From Hypericum androsaemum (Eukaryota > Streptophyta > Magnoliopsida > Malpighiales > Hypericaceae), in NCBI GenBank assembly GCA_963995505.1, contig OZ023184.1:18846228-18910227 (forward strand): DNA of 64,000 bases, written 5' to 3'. Shown piece by piece: positions 1 to 11,673 of this stretch. The notes under the pieces are model-generated. The model was not told where the DNA came from and did not search any database. It saw nothing but the letters and a program-made list of their open reading frames with translations. Numbering within the stretch: position 1 is the stretch's first letter; each line of letters begins with the position of its first letter. The position numbers were made by a program, and so were the translations under genes.

Positions 1-212
1 CACTTTTAAACACGACCACCACTCTTACTCGAAGCAATATGATATTCTCAACAATATACAACACAAAACAAGCCCACGACTCTTGCTTGCACTTAGCAAT
101 GAGAGCTCAACATCTCTTTTTGTCCCCAGTGTGGAAGAAAGTTGGAGTCTTCGGGAATTGGGTGTTGAAAAGGTTGTTTCTTTTTGGTGAATGTGAGCTG
201 TTTCTTGTGTAG

Positions 213-2227
213 GTTTGTGATCCTGCGGTTAGCGTGTATAAAGGGTACGGTTTGCCCAAGGAGGCAGAGGGGTATCTTCTCTCCCATGGCCTTCATAATG
301 CTCTGTACACCATCCAGGCGGCCGACTTGAAGGATGACCTTTTCGGCCCGCTCCAGCCTTGCCCTTATCAGGTCGTTTGGTTTATCTGGTCCTACATTTG
401 CTTGTGGGGATTTTTCTGTTTCTTGTCGTCCTTAATGCTGGTTTTGCTGCTTTGTTATTGTGCTATCAGCAACCTTCTTCGGATGGAGGGAGGGCATTGG
501 AAAACGACGGAGCAAAAAAGAGGATGCGACAAGGATTCAAATCGGAGATTCTTGTGAGTCTGGTTGTGGTCCTTTACTCCTTTTAGCAGTCTGTATTGTT
601 TGAACGAGAATTTGCAGTAGTTGCCGTCATGAGCCATGTTGTGAGTAGATGCATGCATACGGACTTGCAGGAGGGTAATGGTTCGACGTCTATAGTTGCT
701 GAGGCATCGAGGAAGAATCCTAAGTTGGATAGTCAAATGAGGTCCCAAGCACCAGCCACTGGAGTAAGTTGACTTCTCCACAGCTTCTCTTTTTCGTTTT
801 TATTTTCTCTTCTTCCTTCTATTTAATTGTCACTCGTTAGGATCAACTTATTAGTTATGGAGTCTTATTGAGTCGAGTGAATTTGTCACATCAACCGTGA
901 CACTGGGTCTTTGGCATGCAGAAATCCTGTATCCTTGAGTTTGATGGTGCTTCGAAAGGGAATCCTGGACAAGCTGGAGCTGGAGCTGTATTGCGTGCTG
1001 CTGATGGAAGTTTGGTATGTAATGTGCTAATGGTTTCCTTGAAGTGGGATTCCGTTGTTTGCTTGTTGCGCTTTAATGTGTCTGAAGCTTTGTCTGGGAG
1101 ATAGATCTGCAGGTTAAGGGAAGGATTGGGTGTGGCAACTAACAATGTTGCTGAATACAGAGCCATGATTTTGGGACTCAAGTATGCCCTTCAAAATGGT
1201 TTCACCGAGATATGTGTCCGAGGCGATTCAAAACTAGTCTGCATGCAGGTTTCTCTCTTCTCATTTATTTTCTACCACATGCAGTTGTATCAAATGGACA
1301 TCTCAGTGCACCGGACACCAGTATTGTGTGCTGTTTGTGTTCTGCTTTTTTATCTCCCATCTCTTATTGCTTGAAAAAAACTCCTTGGTTATGCTGCGAA
1401 TAATTTGACTTTGTCCTTGCATCCATATGTTTGCAAAAGTTACTCGAGACTGCACAATTATCTCAAGTTGTTAATGACCAAAGGGCACTTAGCCTAGCGG
1501 TACAAGGCGTTCACGACTTGACGGAGGTCCAGGGATCAAACCCTGGCAGGTGTAATCTAGGTGTAAATAATCTACCTTTAAAAAAAAAATTAACTCAAGT
1601 TGTTAATGAGCTGGGATCTTGGGCCAAAGCTTTCAGTTTTGATCAGAATTGTTATTTCATCTCCATGGCACATCAGTTACTTCACATTGGTAGCCGGCTT
1701 GAACAATCTGTTCCTCACATTCGTTCTCATTGAGAAGCTATTTCTTTCCATAGATTCAGGGTTTGTGGAAAGTCAAGCACGAGAATATGGCCAAGTTGTG
1801 TGAGCAGGCCAAGGCACTGAAGAATAAGTTTCTTTCCTTTCAGATTGGTCATGTTTTAAGGGTTAGTAATTCTTACTACACTTGCATGTTTGTCGGGGGA
1901 AGCAAGAATCACAGATGCTTTGATAATTTATCGATGGGAACATTATATGCATAGCAATTTGTACAACATGTTTAGTTTACGATGGCCAGTGAGTTAGGGG
2001 TAACAACGTTTCTCCTCCAAGATTCTGACCTCTGCTAGTCTGCTTACGTTTCCTAGGAATACAATTCCGAGGCAGATGCTCAAGCAAACCTTGCTATCGG
2101 ACTTGCTGGTGAGATTTTCTGATGACTATGGCTTGGAGTTGTTTTGAGTCGGAAATTGTCAATGCTAACCGAATCTTCTCTCCCTGTTATAGATGGTCAA
2201 GTTTATGAGGAACTCGTAGGTGCTTGA
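213..2227 (+). CDS. RNase H-domain protein, 5'-partial (At1g24090/At3g01410-like)
   Basis: Predicted exons are <213..371, 470..553, 671..763, 922..1014, 1105..1248, 1760..1861, 2057..2108 and 2193..2227. All join in frame (253 codons plus stop), and the first exons lie before the window. The first visible exon (VCDPAVSVYKGYG ... DLFGPLQPCPYQ) resembles the segment that follows the viroplasmin-like N-terminal domain in the plant RNase H family. A short variable linker follows. The C-terminal RNase HI fold keeps the acidic metal-binding set: FDGASKGN, NNVAEY, GDSKLV and NSEADAQAN. The family is expected to cleave RNA in RNA:DNA hybrids; members in plants act in nucleus, plastid or mitochondrion, but the targeting end is missing here. 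The acceptors at 671 and 1105 were chosen because they alone keep frame and give the family-like junction SLICRLREG. Intron 1249-1759 carries a SINE. Exon borders are inferred, not transcript-supported. Confidence 0.85.
1462..1609 (+). mobile_element. tRNA-derived SINE with 16-bp target-site duplication
   Basis: The element body runs about 1478-1593. It has a box A-like start (TTAGCCTAGCGG), a box B-like segment (GGATCAAACCC) and an A-rich tail. It is flanked by perfect 16-bp direct repeats CTCAAGTTGTTAATGA at 1462-1477 and 1594-1609. It resembles Au-type plant SINEs (a GTGTAA motif before the tail). It sits in an intron of the RNase H gene in sense orientation. Confidence 0.85.
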
Positions 2228-3199
2228 ATCATGACCATTACTGGATCCGTTAGTCCGTCGTCACTTCACGGACCGTAGTTTGCAGATTTTCCGGCCGCGG
2301 GTTCTCAGCGAAATGCTTGTTCAGAGAATCGCGCATCGAAGCGTTCAATGACGAGGAACTTGATCACCCTATTCCCCTTCCGGGATTTTTTGCCTTCCCA
2401 ATTGCATTGGCCGGTGCTCGTAGTTGAGTTATCTTGGTTCAGTTGTCTTTTGCTACAATTAAGAATTAGTCCATTTTGCGTAAACATGAAGTACTAAACA
2501 GTGCTTAATTAGAGTACTTGCCAGGTTTGAACGAAAAGAAGTGGCTTTGCTCTGAAAGTTAATAATTATCATTTCTTCTCTAATAAATTTGTATTTGGAG
2601 TATTTTGTTGGCCATGACATGTTGATTCCTTGTTTCTTTGATTTTCTAGTCTCAATAGTTTCTAATCTCGCTGGGACTAGAAAATTAAAGAAAGTAGATT
2701 GAGTAATCTGTTGAGCTTATTTGATAGAACTAGCAAATTCAATTTAGTAGATAGTAGATTTAGCAATTTGTTGAGCCTCTGTTATAATTTAGCAGATAGT
2801 ACATTGAATAATCTGCTGAGCCTTAGAAATATATTACGTTATTTTTGGGACTTGAGCCTGAACAGACCATAAATCATCATATACATGTTCTTTACTTCCA
2901 TGAAAATATTTGTTGAAAATGTTTTCTCACCATTAAAAATGTCTTATTCAATTTAAATATAGATTAGTCGGTTGTGAGTAAACTCATAGTTTGAACCCAT
3001 AGCTCCATGGAAAAAGAAACTAACCTACTTTAGGATATTTTAGAATATGAAAGTAATTAAGCTTCAAAGATAAACAAGTCTCAAAGTATATATCTTAAAA
3101 AAAAAAAGTCTCAAAGTATATTATAAAAAAAGGAGCAAAAACATCTAGAACCTAAAACACGTGTATAGCACAATTTCTTCCAAGGGCATCATGCTTCAA
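2228..3199. other. Intergenic, 3' ends of two convergent genes; short degenerate tandem repeat
   Basis: No coding signal. Between about 2690 and 2825 a degenerate motif resembling AGTAGATTGAGTAATCTGTTGAGC occurs three times in shortened form, about 50-60 bp apart (near 2693, 2753 and 2802). Near 3085-3125 the phrase AAGTCTCAAAGTATAT is repeated around an A run. The remainder is AT-rich downstream sequence. Confidence 0.6.
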
Positions 3200-6088
3200 C
3201 TACGGATTGAAAAAGCTAAATTTGATGCCAGTGTCAACTATAACATATATGCCAGCTGCAACCGCGGCCCCACTTAGGCCCAAACCAAAAAGCCCAAGAG
3301 CCCAATTGAGGAGCCACATTGGGCCGTAAACCTTGGGCTTCTTAATCTTAAGCCACATGAAGCAAGGGTAAGCGAACGTCACCGGCAAAGCAATCCCTCC
3401 AATGAGACCGGCCAGGCTGCTCAGGAACGGGATGGCCACCGCCGTGAAGAAGCAGATGAACCCGAACATGGCCCTCAGAAGTGCTCGGACCCACCACGGA
3501 CACGCCCTCTTGAACCTCCTCGTGTATACGGACTCCATGACGTCGAAGATCGGCATGCCGTAGATTTGGAAGGAACTGAGGGCGTTGATTATGACGAACA
3601 GACTCGTTAGACCGAGGATGAATTGGGATGTGTCCTTGCTGTGGAATGCGTATAACGCTGCGAGCATCCCTCCGTTCCTGGGTATCTGCATGTAAGAATA
3701 AAAAAGCAATTGATTCGACGGAAGAGGAACCGAGAGTTTTATCATCATTCTGAATGTACTATATGATTTGAACATAAATTAATCGATCTAGTAGATGTCC
3801 AAATACTATGTAGTTTTATACCAAAGGGCTTGTAGCTCAACGGCGTTATAAATATCCAGGAGGTCCAAGGTTCAAATCCTAGTATCGTCATAAGTGTAAA
3901 ATTTACCTAAAAAAAAAGAATTGAAAATCATCTCTACTCATGTGTATCTTTGTATAGTACTCTAATATTGTGTATTGGATGATAAATTTAAGAGGCCGAG
4001 TAAGATAAAGTAGTTGCTAGAATCTACGTGTCCAAACAAAATTTTAATATTTAATTGACTACAGAGATTTGAATATAATATCATGGGAGCAACGTCATAC
4101 CGACTCAAAGTGGTCAACGTCATACCAAGTGCATGCAAAACTGTGCAAACTTTACCCAAAGTGCTCTATCTACATGTATTTTCATTGTGATAAATGAAAA
4201 ATTCGTAGTCTATAGTCAACTCGTTCAGAAGTCAATGTTGACTGTTTCAAATGTTTCTTTCCGTGGACGTTTTTAGACTAAGTTGGCAAAAAAAAAAGGT
4301 AAGGTGGCAACTATGCCAAGTCAATTGAATGTGAAAGTCGTACCATTTGACCATAAGCCCAATAGCCTCCAATTGCCAAGGGAAAAATGGACGAGGCGAT
4401 AAGTGCGTAGGCAAATTTGGCTCCTTTCCACATTGGCACTCGTGACGGGTGCTTCTCACTCGAAGGCATCGTCGCCTGCAATTCCATCACAAGCCCAAAT
4501 TAATCAATGGATTTCGAGTTGAATTTGACTCTATAAAAAAATAAGCATATTTGGCCCATCAATAAAATTGTCTACGCTAATGTTAATCGTTGGTCATGTT
4601 TGGTGCGTACCTGTATCTCAAGTATCAAATTGTGACCTCTAAAAGCGAAAGCAATTATCCCAAGAGCATTAAGCACATTAAAAGCCCTCTTAAGATCAGA
4701 TGATGCAGGCTCAGGGTTGTAGGACACTCCCGGTAGCCTTCCCTCCGCGACGGAGACTATCCATATAATAGTGCAGTATGCGACAGCCGTGATCGCTCCG
4801 ATAAGCGACACGCCGGCTATGGAGTTGAGGTTGGGCAGCTGAGACAAGACCACCGCGGCACAGGTGAACACGAGGTACCACTCCGCGGTGGTCAATGGCT
4901 TAGCTGTGCAACCTTCCCCGCATGCTATTTGGTAGAAGGTTTTCGCTGTCCCACCTCCCATTATAATGAGGGTTGTACATGTTCCCGCTGCTAAGTACAT
5001 GATTGGGAATAACCCAAGCAAGTTTGCTAACTTCTCCCCTGGATTGATTCAAAGAAACATAATTAGAAATATAGAGCATATAATTTGTTAATTTTAATAT
5101 TCAAGAACTCTCGGGATATAGACTATGATTATATATACTAACCAAAAGCTGCACTAGCCAGTTGAAGATATCTGCTGTAACGAATTCCGGTCTCTGGAGA
5201 TTCATGGAGGTCCACCAAAATATGAAGTGTATATAGTTGCCAAATAAAGGCCAAAGTCAAACATATGATCCCCCATGTCCTGCATCCCAAGAAAATTAAA
5301 ATTAAAGTATCATCATCTAACCTCGAACTTGATCTCGAAAATATAAGATTTATCATAAAAATTACATATTAATTCTTTTAAAATTCAAAATAATCATGAA
5401 AAACACACCAAAAAAATGAATTCCAGTCTACACAATATTCCATTGACTGCAAGAAAGGAATCCTAGCGAAAAATTATGGCAGACCACATAAAAATCAAAA
5501 CTAATGAGACAGTTGACCCCATCGAAATTTATGACCTTACACAAAATTCAAATTGCAATTTTTATTTTTAAAAATTCATAATAAGTGAATGAAAGGTAAC
5601 ATAATTGCTGCATAAGTGAAATTTTCAGTAGTAAATTGAAAAAAAAATCATTTTCCATGTACTGTGATGCAAATGACCATGATCATCACGTACCATCCCA
5701 TAACAGTGAAAGCAACGGGGAGGACGAGAGCTTGGATGCCGATCCCGGAGCAGAGGCAATGAAACGCAGCGTAGTAAGCGTTGCCGTTTCGGGACTCGGT
5801 GATCGGGAGCCAGGCATCGTGAGGGTCAAGCTTGGTGAGATGCAGAGCCCTTCTGATAGGGCTGCCTAGAGGGGTAATAAACCTCGGCGTCCTGATCCTT
5901 GGGGTGAAGTGTCTCGGGGTTCGGGCCCCGCTCGCGGGTCCGATGTGGTCGCCGGGGGCGAGGAGCGGCGAGCGGGTCAGCGACGGGGAGTGGAGCTGCG
6001 AAGGAGGAGCTGATATTGGCGGGGTTGGTGCCACCGAGCCCGGCCTTGGAGTTGTAGGAAGTGAGGTTACTTCATAGGCTTCGCCCAT
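3200..6088 (-). CDS. LHT8-like: Lysine/histidine transporter-like 8 type amino acid permease (AAAP family)
   Basis: Five exons on the minus strand: 6088..5694, 5279..5143, 5038..4611, 4475..4344 and 3685..3200. They join in frame to 525 residues. The N-terminal ~110 residues are cytosolic, Ser/Pro/Thr-rich, with repeated RTPRF-type motifs. The transporter core begins at the hallmark LTKLDPHDAWLPITESRNGNAYYA and continues through about ten hydrophobic segments, including QLPNLNSIAGVSLIGA, ALGIIAFAFRGHNLILEIQ and LPFLSSLAGLIGG-like blocks. These are typical of the LHT/AATL branch of the amino acid/auxin permease family. The expected role is proton-coupled uptake of neutral or basic amino acids across the plasma membrane; substrate cannot be read from sequence. 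All introns have GT-AG borders. The last intron (3686-4343) holds a SINE. It converges with the RNase H gene. The match to At1g47670-type proteins is from memory but strong along the whole length. Confidence 0.92.
3822..3925 (+). mobile_element. tRNA-derived SINE in an LHT8-like intron
   Basis: The sequence starts near GGGCTTGTAGCTCAACGG (box A-like), has box B GGTTCAAATCC near 3870, then a GTGTAAAATTTACC segment and an A9 tail at about 3910. It is the same family style as the copy at 1.48 kb but clearly diverged. No target-site duplication is obvious. It is antisense to the host gene. Confidence 0.7.
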
Positions 6089-7055
6089 ATTTTCTTTTCT
6101 TGCACCAAATGAAGATAATTTGCTACGTCTCCAATACTATTGTGACCACCTACAAAAGCTGGTTATTAAAAGGCCAAAATGATTCTTAATATATAGTACC
6201 CGAATCTAAATACGAGAATTTTCGTGAAAAAGTGATTCCTTAATAAGGAGTGAATTGGTTGTACTTGCATATGGTATGGGCAGCGCAAGCAATTGTTGAA
6301 AATTTTGGAAATGGCATCACCTGTTTTTGAAGTTAGTGTGGAATGGACTAATGGAGTGCACCGGAAATAAAATAAAATAAAATTTGTGCTGTCGCTGCAA
6401 TTTGAATTTAATGAGAGAGTTTCGATCTTATCGATATGCTTTTTTTATTTTGCGAGTTTTTTTATAGATTTTATTGTAAGACAGTTTTATTGAGGTCGAC
6501 GACCGCAATCTCGAAAGAGGAGATTTCACACCAAATAGTAACCATCATGAGAGACCGTTAGGTGGAAGCTTTGTTACGGGTAGGATATTTTTTTAAAATG
6601 TAATTTTGTTTTATTTCTTATTTATATATCGAGTTTGCTCTCCCTTAATAAAAAAAACTTGAATTTAACGGAGAAGTGCGTATGGCGTCGTTCAAAGGCG
6701 TGGAAAGCAGCCAACTACGGGTAGGTGGTTGGACATTTTATCTCATATCCCATGAAACTAAAATCAGGTGGTCCTTCGATCCAAAATCTTAAAGATATTT
6801 ATAGTTTGAGTCTAATAGTTATGTTAGAATTAACATTCAAACCCCAAACTTATGAGAATAAATTGCAAGTGTGATTATTTCAACAAAACCTTTCAAATAT
6901 CATAACACAAAAGGTAGTACGAGTCTGCTCTAATATTATATAAAAATTTTGATATATGATGCAAAATCTTGAAACAATTTTACTATAATAATGTAATTTT
7001 TTTTTTGATGATTTGGTGTGTCACCAGAAAATGTCTAAACTATCCCAAACCCAAA
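6089..7055. other. 5' flank of the LHT8-like gene
   Basis: AT-rich non-coding DNA containing the presumed promoter and 5' UTR of the transporter gene. No convincing TATA box or coding segment could be assigned. The stretch from 6960 leads directly into the GC-rich minisatellite. Confidence 0.4.
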
Positions 7056-8022
7056 ACCCCCCTACCTCGAACCCTGAACTATAGTCCCCGGACCCTCAGA
7101 CCCCGGACTTCCGAACCCCGAACCTCGAACTACAGACCACCGAACCTCCCGGACCCTCGGACCCCCAGACCACCGGACCTCCCAGACCCTCGGACCCCCA
7201 GACCACCGAACCACGGACCCCCGGACCTCCGAACCAGACTACGTGGACCCTAGGACTCCTGGACCACCGAACCACAGATCCTAGACCACTGAATCTTTGG
7301 ATCCCCAGACCGCGGACAACCGGACCATCGGACCCTGGAACCTCAGATCACCGGACCCCAGAACCCGGACCCCCGGACCACCAGACCTCCGGACCCGGGA
7401 GCATCAGACCCCGGACCCCGGAACACCGACCACCTAACCTTTAGACCCTGTACAACGGACCCCCGGACCCTGGACCACCGGACCTCTGGGCCCTGGACCC
7501 ACAGACCCTGGGCTCCGAAACACCGGACCACCAGACCCTCGGACCCTGGACCACGGACTCCCGGACCAGACCACCGGACCTTAGGACCTCTGGACTACTG
7601 GACAACTGAACCACGGACCCCGGATCACCGAACCCCCGGACCCCCGGACAGCGGACCACCGGACCTCAGACCATCGGTCCACCAAACAACGAACCCCCGG
7701 ACCGCGGACCCCCAGACCCTGGACAACCGGCCCCCGGACCCTGGAACCTCAGATCACCGGACCATGGACCCCAGACCACCTGACCCCGGATCCTAAACCC
7801 CCGGACCATCGGACTCCCGGACCACAGACTCTGGACCCCAGACATTCGGACCTTCGGACCCGTGGGCCATTGGACCCCAGAACCACTAGACCCCCGGACC
7901 CACAGACCACTGGACCCCCGGACCGCGAACCCCTTGATCCCGGACCCCGAACCCCCCGACCACGGACCCCGACCCCGGACCCTCGACCGCGGACCCCAGA
8001 TCCCGAACCCCGTTCTATTTTT
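7056..8022. repeat. GC-rich GGACC-type minisatellite, array A
   Basis: About 960 bp of degenerate short units of 7-10 bp built on CCGGACC and CGGACCCC, such as CCCGGACCCTCGGACCACC, with no strictly fixed period. C-rich on the plus strand and G-rich on the minus. Base composition is sharply different from the AT-rich flanks. Long open frames on both strands inside it (Pro/Arg/Thr-rich or Gly/Val/Arg-rich) are by-products of the repeat. The same motif occurs inverted at 14.74-15.08 kb. Confidence 0.9.
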
Positions 8023-11000
8023 ATTTTTATACATCCTAAAAAAGTCAGTGAATGATATGTTTTGCAGATTTTAAAACAGAACGGCATTTACATCGCGCGT
8101 GGGTATTTACTAGTGAGTAATAACCTCAACGTTTTTTAAAAAATAAATTTTTACATCATAACTCTAAATCTCTTTAAAATAGTAATTTTTTGTACCGAAA
8201 GGTAAATGTTCTTTAGCAATAATCTCAACTTATTAGCATAAAATATTCGTTCGTCTCTCGTATGTTAATTCCATCGTGGTCTTTATAAAAATGCGAGCTT
8301 GTGGTACTTAATTTATTCGGACGCCATCTACCAGCTGTAGTCAGCCCTTAATGTCAGATCCATACGTTGTCGGTCTAAGTAATAATTAATATTGCATGTG
8401 GAATGTGAGAAGAGACTCTATGCCAGTTAATTAAAATCTCCAAATAACTTTTGGTTTGGTCGAAAAGTTTGAGAGGACTTTTTCAACGGTAGCCTTCTCC
8501 ATTAAGTATGCCTACGGTAGGATGACAAGTGAGCATCCTATATATTTTTTTTGGTAGGATGAGTGAGCATCGCATATTATTTTTTGATTTGTGCGTGTTA
8601 ATTTTGTCCAAAAATTATACTAATTTTTTCTATATAGTTCCAATTTTATCAGACGCCTCCTAGGGACAACTGAAGGATAGTATCCTAAGATATGGAACGC
8701 GCACACCATGCTTGACCAGCCAGTTGACCGCTATTTGGTGGGCAGTCAAAATGGGCCCAGTCATCAGCTGGTGTTCAACGGTACACAGAAGTACCAAGTA
8801 CTAAGTCCATCTTAAACGGATCTGTTTTGGTTTTCTTCTTTTTTCCTTTGTAATTATCTCTTTTTTTTTTGCTTTTCATTTTAATAAAATTTATTTACCT
8901 ACCCAAAAAAAAAACTAAATCTATACAAGTGATAAAAAATTTAATTCCTTTAAAATTATTTCAATTTTCAATCTTATGAACAAAAATAATATCACCAAAT
9001 AAATTGATCACGACACGCTCGATTACATAGAGATTTACCTAAAAAAATACACATGCTACTATCACGTGTCGCTTAGCAGATAAGAGATTATCTATCTTAA
9101 TAAGGATTAATATAGCCATGTTAGAATTTAATAAGCAGAGTTTCATTGTCTTTGTGATTTCGTCGAAATCAAATTGGATAAATGTACGAGTATCTATATA
9201 TTGGTTGATTAGGACACAAAAATATTGTTTAGTAGTCTAACCGAATTTAGACAGCTATAACGTTATTCAACAATTTTTTTGTAACATTTTCTTTTAAAAA
9301 ATATTTTACCCGCTAAAAATCTTATAGTAAAAAGTCAAGAATAACTTATTTTAAGATAAATCTTGATGGTGTGAACGAGAATAAAGTTTTCGTTTATGTA
9401 GGTACATCAACCTCCAATTACCGTTCGGTTGTGGTTTTTTTACTCTCTACTTTTTTATTCTTTGCCTACTGAATACAAATTATTTTTAATATCAAATGGA
9501 AATCTTAGAATGGTTTGTTATTGATAAAATTCACAATAAGAAATTTCTCATTTTTCAAAAGTACACCGAACTTAAATTTAAATTAGTCAGCTCAGTGGAC
9601 CAAATATTTAGTGATATAAAAAACAAGAAATGAATACTTGAACATGAGCCACGGGTAAGTAATAACTAGCCAAAGTTTAAAATTATTTTTTACAAAATAT
9701 AACCATTTACCCCTAAAATTCTGGATTGATTTCCCTTTTTATCCAAATAAATAAAACATGTCTCATTTCTATCCCTATCCGGACGTCTTTGTCAAATCTC
9801 CATCTCATTAATGATTGTCCGAATTTTTTTTCGGAGGACAATCGATGAGCGTCTGACTTTGGGATAAAAAATTAGAAGATTTTTGGACAATAAAATTGTT
9901 CTAACTTATCAAGAATTTTAAAGTTTAAAATTTTAAGAATATATGATTATTAAATATTATTTGGGAGAAATATTTCAAAAAATATGTTAATCAAACCGTT
10001 GATAAGCCGATTTAATGAGTATTCAAATATCATATATTATAAAAAATGGAAGAATTGTATATGAATTAAATTGTTGATGTATATATATACCAACCAATCT
10101 CAAATCAATCGAACGATTTATAATATAAAATTTTTAAGCAGCGAAGACTTTGTGAAGTTTCTAGTAGTTGAAATTTTATTATTTGACATGACATCGTTTG
10201 CATGGATAAAAAAAGCTGAGATGGTACGCCATGCAGTTCGTAAATATGACATGGCAAATCCAGATGGTTGGATAGTTGCCCTTGACTTGCCCAAGAAAAA
10301 GTATGTAAATTACATGGACTAAATTTCCAATTTGAAATAACATGGACTAAATTCTGAAAACGTGAAACTATATGGTATTAACAGGGACTTTTTCCAATAT
10401 TATTTAGAAGAAATTTGACATCTTTCAAATAGTTTGTCAATCAAACTTTGATTAGACGGTCTAATGAATACGCGGATATCAAGTATTATAAAAAATGGAA
10501 GAATTGTATATGAATTAAATTGTTGATAAATAAATACCAACCAACCTTAAATTCAATCGAACAATTTTAAAATGTAAAACTTCTACTGAGCGAAGACTTT
10601 GTGATGTTTCTAGTAGTTGATCAACTGACAGAGGGACCAAAAGAAGTTTATTTCGCTTTCTATTTGATCGCACTCATTAAATCTCCCATTTCCTTAACCA
10701 AATTGCTTTGACGAAATCACCAATGACATTTATTTCTCCAAAAGCATCATTACACGTTGCATTTTATAGAAATTTAAAAGTTTCTTGGTAATTTAATTGC
10801 TGAATGAAATAATTGACTAGTTTTTTCTTTACTATGGTCCATCGTTTTTCTAAGGATGGACCCATGCACCTTTGCAATCTTATCTCGATGTAGTAATTTT
10901 AGAATAATCTCCTCATACCAAATAAAGACTACATTTTTCAATAAAGTCAAAGGTGGAAGAAATAAACTTTTTAGAATCCTTCATAAATTTAAGCAAATAA

Positions 11001-11673
11001 TAATCATTAACTATAACGAATTATATTTGTAAATGAATCGTTGATCTATTATCTTCTCCTCTAACTAATACCAATCACCTAACGCAATCGTATCTTTAAG
11101 CTAACCCACCATCTCCAAAGTTCCTCCTCATGATGGCGTGTTAAATTGTGTTGATATAGATGTTAATATGTGAACGTGACAATATTAGTGAACAAAATTG
11201 GCCAATATTCGATCTAGTCTTTAATTCAACAGACGAGTATTTACATCAATCGGCCTTTGAAAATTATTCTAACTTAATCAAAAAATCTAAAATTTAACAA
11301 ATTAAAATACAATGTTAAATATTTTATCCGACTTGTATCTAAATCAGTGAGATTAGTGTCTTGAATAATGTACGATAAACGATGAGTAATCTTTGTTTCA
11401 CGAGGAAAAAATAACCAATACGTGAACACCGTACTAAAAATCTAAAACTAAAACCACGCTGTCAATTTGGTATTTGTTTTCTGTTTTCTAAAAAATTCTA
11501 ATACTAAAACCGACATGAACGGAAAGAACACATTTTAACTTTTTTTTTGGTGATAAGAACAAATTTTAACTTGCCCACCAAAAAAAGTACTCGAAGCTTC
11601 CACGCACAGAGAATACTCTCGACCCAAATACGACGGCGGATTAACATCCATCACGTACGAACACAACTCCCCC
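8023..11673. other. AT-rich intergenic DNA upstream of the DCC gene
   Basis: No gene recognised in 3.6 kb. Contents seen: a twice-repeated segment (see 9965-10625), a small hairpin near 9822-9852 with GATTGTCC / GGACAATC arms, duplicated phrases GGTAGGATGA..GTGAGCATC at 8517-8570, and A-rich tails of probable old retroposons near 8900. Open frames here are short and AT-biased. Confidence 0.5.
9965..10625 (+). repeat. Direct repeat, two diverged copies about 470 bp apart
   Basis: Copy one, about 9980-10170, and copy two, about 10440-10625, share long identical stretches, for example ATTATAAAAAATGGAAGAAT, TGTATATGAATTAAATTGTT and GCGAAGACTTTGTGA. They are roughly 80% alike overall. Function unknown; probably a local duplication or two ends of an old element. 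Confidence 0.7.

Noticed and set aside
1478..1593. tRNA gene candidate (box A and B present)
   Set aside because: No cloverleaf; has A tail and target-site duplication, so it is a SINE. The same applies to 3822 and 34255.
6969..8087. Several 60-120 codon open frames (Pro/Arg-rich and Gly/Val/Arg-rich) on both strands
   Set aside because: They fall entirely in the GGACC minisatellite; the repeat lacks stop codons in most frames. No start context, splice sites or conserved domain.
9822..9852. Small hairpin GATTGTCC..GGACAATC as a terminator or RNA gene
   Set aside because: Too short, and rho-independent-type terminators are not expected in plant nuclear DNA; no flanking gene.
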